Assembly: GCA_039881145.1 (NCBI GenBank)
Contig: JAYKKI010000132.1
Coordinates: forward strand, 3,755,501-3,819,500
DNA from: Druceiella hillmani
Lineage: Eukaryota > Arthropoda > Insecta > Lepidoptera > Hepialidae
Direction of reading: 5' to 3'
Length of the DNA: 64,000 bases
A program made the translations under genes and the position numbers. The notes below the pieces were generated by a model. The model did not search any database. It saw only the letters and a program-made list of their open reading frames with translations, and was not told where the DNA came from. Every line of letters begins with the position of its first letter. Position 1 is the stretch's first letter. This document shows, piece by piece, positions 63,381 to 64,000 of the stretch.

Positions 63381-64000
63381 CCTTAAGCTGAAAAACAGAA
63401 CACTTGTACATCCCTCCCATATCTGTCTCTCTGTACATTTGTCACGACCGATTTTTCTAGAAAAATTAATGTAAAAGAAAGATGAACCACATAGAGGCAT
63501 TTAGTGATCTATATTGAAAATTCAAGCGTTTTATTCGCGCTCAAGTAAAAGAGATAAATTTTCTAAGAAGCAACATTTTTAACCCATTTCACATTATGAT
63601 GGGTTAAAAATGTTGCTTCTTGGAATGTGGATAAGAGATACATAACAAGTAGTTTTATAATTTTGAACACTTTTATCCTTCATATGTCAGTTTCAAATAT
63701 TAGAACAATATCAATCACAAATATTAGCTTCTATGCGTTTTACATGTCAACTTGTAAAACACGTTTTAATTAAATCGAAGCTGCAGAAAGGGTTGATCCT
63801 TTTTACTTCCTCAGACTTTTATATTTGCAGACTACTGAACAGACTGACTCAGTAAGAACGTAGTTGGGCGCAGAAGGAAGTATGGTAAAAAATGCTGACT
63901 GTTTGTTGACAAAGAATGTAAGTAGCCATTTATGATCAGTGGTGCACCTATCATTGAAAGCATACGGTCTAGTTGTCGATTATAGAATATGCAATCCATA
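63381..64000. other. AT-rich noncoding stretch
   Basis: Apart from the hairpin at 63565-63621, no gene or repeat is recognised to the end of the window. Confidence 0.55.
63565..63621. repeat. Perfect 22-bp-arm hairpin
   Basis: aagaagcaacatttttaacc plus ca (63565-63586) is the exact reverse complement of 63600-63621, with a 13-base loop. The short perfect arms and small loop suit a MITE remnant or a foldback. Length and loop are also within reach of a small RNA precursor, but nothing else supports that. Confidence 0.9.

Overview
The window is an AT-rich, gene-poor stretch of a eukaryotic nuclear genome, most likely from an insect or other arthropod. That assignment is an inference. It rests on the mix of decayed transposons: a copia-type LTR element primed from an internal part of initiator-Met tRNA, a mariner-like relic, non-LTR reverse transcriptase relics, a Helitron helicase shard, and insect-type Gag and Ty3/gypsy fragments. 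About fifteen long (TA)n tracts fit the same picture. I see no rRNA, tRNA, CRISPR array or bacterial-style operon, and no host gene that can be named. The window reads like a large intron or an intergenic region.

Layout. Positions 1-9 kb: noncoding, with a foldback hairpin (1925-2003), a 42-bp tandem duplication (4025-4101) and a Helitron helicase shard (5094-5502) boxed in by two copies of a 65-bp repeat. Positions 9-30 kb: a degenerate TTGGG-like array (9031-9207), small hairpins, an exon-like open frame with a splice-donor consensus (minus strand, about 13151-13339), a LINE C-terminal relic (minus, 19050-19450), a mariner-like relic (23060-23320) and three copies of a nested-hairpin repeat family (11.6, 18.0 and 29.5 kb). 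Two of those copies have apparent target-site duplications. Positions 30-47 kb: a Ty3/gypsy reverse transcriptase relic (35904-36161), a 143-bp tandem satellite (37296-37899) and a decayed retroelement Gag (42527-43155). Positions 48-51.4 kb: the best-preserved element, a minus-strand copia retrotransposon with primer-binding site, protease, integrase and RNase H segments. It has only 80-bp terminal repeats and carries several stops, frameshifts and a large internal deletion. Positions 51.4-64 kb: a near-perfect 82-bp cruciform (51561-51642), a LINE reverse transcriptase relic (about 55060-55700), a long featureless AT-rich stretch, then a GC-rich islet behind an A-rich tract (63128-63380) and a 22-bp-arm hairpin (63565-63621).

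The genes do not work together as a pathway. Every recognisable coding segment is a dead or damaged mobile element. The most interesting unexplained structures are the nested-hairpin family, the repeat-boxed helicase shard, the 143-bp satellite, the copia element's very short terminal repeats, and the GC-rich islet.
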